From assembly GCA_021442545.1 (NCBI GenBank), contig JABUSX010000394.1, positions 1 to 6,735 on the forward strand: a stretch of DNA of 6,735 nt, read 5' to 3'. The stretch's first letter is position 1. Each line of letters opens with the position of its first letter. This document shows positions 5,903-6,735 of this stretch, one piece after another. Both the position numbers and the translations under genes were made by a program. Under the pieces are notes generated by a model. The model did not search any database. It was given only the letters and a program-made list of their open reading frames with translations, and was not told the DNA's origin. Source of the stretch: Eubacterium sp. (GTDB lineage: Bacteria; Bacillota; Clostridia; Lachnospirales; Lachnospiraceae).

Positions 5903-6610
5903 CTACTCACCCAGATAGGCTTTCCGTACACGGTCATCATTCCGCAGCTCTTCTGCCGACCCGCTCATGGAGATCTTTCCTGTTTCCAGAACGTAGGCAC
6001 GATCCGCGATATTCAGAGCTTTCTGTGCATTCTGTTCGACCAGCAGAACCGTTGTTCCGCCTTTGGATACTTCCTCGATGATATGGAAGATCTCGTCAAC
6101 GAGGATCGGAGAGAGACCCATGGACGGTTCGTCCATCAGCAGCAGTTTCGGGCGCGACATCAGAGCGCGTCCCATGGCCAGCATCTGCTGTTCGCCGCCG
6201 GAAAGTGTTCCCGCAAGCTGTTTTTCTCTTTCCTTCAGACGGGGAAAATGTCCGTAGACCATTTCCAGAGATTCTTTCTTTTCGTTCGGATCCCTTCTTG
6301 TAAAGGCTCCGAGCATGAGATTCTGCAGAACAGTCATATCCGGAAACACGCGTCTTCCTTCCGGCACGTGAGCCATTCCCATTGCCACGATCTTATCCGC
6401 CGGTGTGCGGGTAATATCCTGTTCGTTGAAAGTGATCGAACCGGACACGGACTCGATCAGACCGCTGACCGTATGCAGCGTTGTCGTCTTTCCTGCACCG
6501 TTTGCGCCGATCAGGGCAATAACCTCCCCTTCGTTAACTTCAAAGGAAATACCCTGCAGTGCCTTAATCATGCCGTAATTTACGCACAGATCTTTTACTT
6601 CCAGAAGCAT
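5903..6610 (-). CDS. livF: Branched-chain amino acid ABC transporter ATP-binding protein LivF
   Basis: This 235-residue ATPase sits on the cytoplasmic face of a high-affinity branched-chain amino acid importer, paired with LivG and coupled to the LivH/LivM permeases. It has Walker A GANGAGKT (35-42), the LivF hallmark HVPEGRRVFP (81-90), the ABC signature LSGGEQQ (136-142), Walker B LLLMDEPSMGL (156-166) and LLVEQNA (189-195), where Gln replaces the switch His as is usual in LivF. Length is typical. The start at 6610 has AGGAG (6622-6618) seven bases upstream. livF is normally the last gene of the liv cluster, so livG, the permeases and the binding protein should lie beyond the right edge. 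Close relatives can carry other substrates such as amides or urea, so the substrate is inferred. Confidence 0.95.
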   Translation of the reverse strand: MLLEVKDLCVNYGMIKALQGISFEVNEGEVIALIGANGAGKTTTLHTVSGLIESVSGSITFNEQDITRTPADKIVAMGMAHVPEGRRVFPDMTVLQNLMLGAFTRRDPNEKKESLEMVYGHFPRLKEREKQLAGTLSGGEQQMLAMGRALMSRPKLLLMDEPSMGLSPILVDEIFHIIEEVSKGGTTVLLVEQNAQKALNIADRAYVLETGKISMSGSAEELRNDDRVRKAYLGE

Positions 6611-6631
6611 ATGCTTTCTCCTATATACTGA

Positions 6632-6735
6632 CTGCCGTTTCTTCAGTCACATGTCTGCCGTTTCTTCAGCCACATGTCTGCCGTTTCTCCGGTCACATGT
6701 CTTCTGTTTCTCCGGTCACATGTCCTCTGTTTCTC
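6632..6735. repeat. 23-bp tandem repeat array upstream of livF, running off the window
   Basis: Four full units (6632-6654, 6655-6677, 6678-6700, 6701-6723) and a 12-base start of a fifth follow one another without gaps. The consensus is CTGCCGTTTCT followed by yCrGTCACATGT. Units 1 and 2 differ at one base; units 3 and 4 share the CCGG variant and differ at two bases near the start. The period is not a multiple of three, so the array is non-coding. Each unit contains the palindrome ACATGT. It ends nine bases before the livF ribosome binding site. Confidence 0.95.

Noticed and set aside
5048..6631. A 527-codon open frame on the plus strand across the kinase and livF genes
   Set aside because: It is antisense to two proteins with clear family motifs and its product has no recognisable domain. 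Long antisense frames arise from codon bias in the genes opposite.
6632..6735. The 23-bp array as CRISPR repeats or replication iterons
   Set aside because: There are no unique spacers between units, which excludes CRISPR. Iterons would need a Rep gene or an origin context, and the neighbour is livF.

Overview
The window reads as chromosomal DNA from a Gram-positive anaerobe of the class Clostridia, probably Lachnospiraceae. This rests on moderate GC genes with AT-rich promoter regions, strong GGAGG-type ribosome binding sites, TTGACA/TATAAT promoters, a clostridial-type nicotinate phosphoribosyltransferase and a short-chain acyl-CoA transferase pair. The taxon is an inference; no rRNA or other marker is present. 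All six protein genes belong to known families. I see no transposase, phage gene, CRISPR array, toxin-antitoxin pair or defence system.

Layout from left to right. Positions 1-48 hold the 5' part of a tRNA with a CAU anticodon (minus strand, cut by the window edge), with its own promoter at 65-93. Positions 110-1288 (minus) encode a six-helix membrane diguanylate cyclase with an intact GGDEF site and a degenerate I-site. A 535-bp divergent intergenic region (1289-1823) holds a promoter for the cyclase, an extended -10 promoter for the next gene and a long leader. pncB (1824-3281, plus) encodes nicotinate phosphoribosyltransferase for NAD salvage. The convergent gap 3282-3547 holds a 39-bp tandem duplication, a good bidirectional terminator and two more hairpins.

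Positions 3548-4866 (minus) encode the two subunits of a 3-oxoacid/acetate-type CoA transferase, translationally coupled through TAATG. They are driven by a near-consensus promoter (4932-4960) with a perfect 8-1-8 palindrome just downstream of the predicted start site, which is the clearest candidate operator here. Further right, also on the minus strand, lie a cytidylate kinase-like P-loop protein (5102-5737) and livF (5903-6610), the ATPase that usually ends a branched-chain amino acid ABC transporter operon. The other liv genes would lie beyond the right edge. The last 104 bases are a 23-bp tandem repeat array that runs off the window.

The genes do not form one pathway. They are four or five separate transcription units covering c-di-GMP signalling, NAD salvage, short-chain acid/CoA exchange and amino acid uptake. 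The least expected structure is between the genes: three different gaps carry three unrelated short repeat families, and the CoA-transferase promoter carries a compact palindrome.
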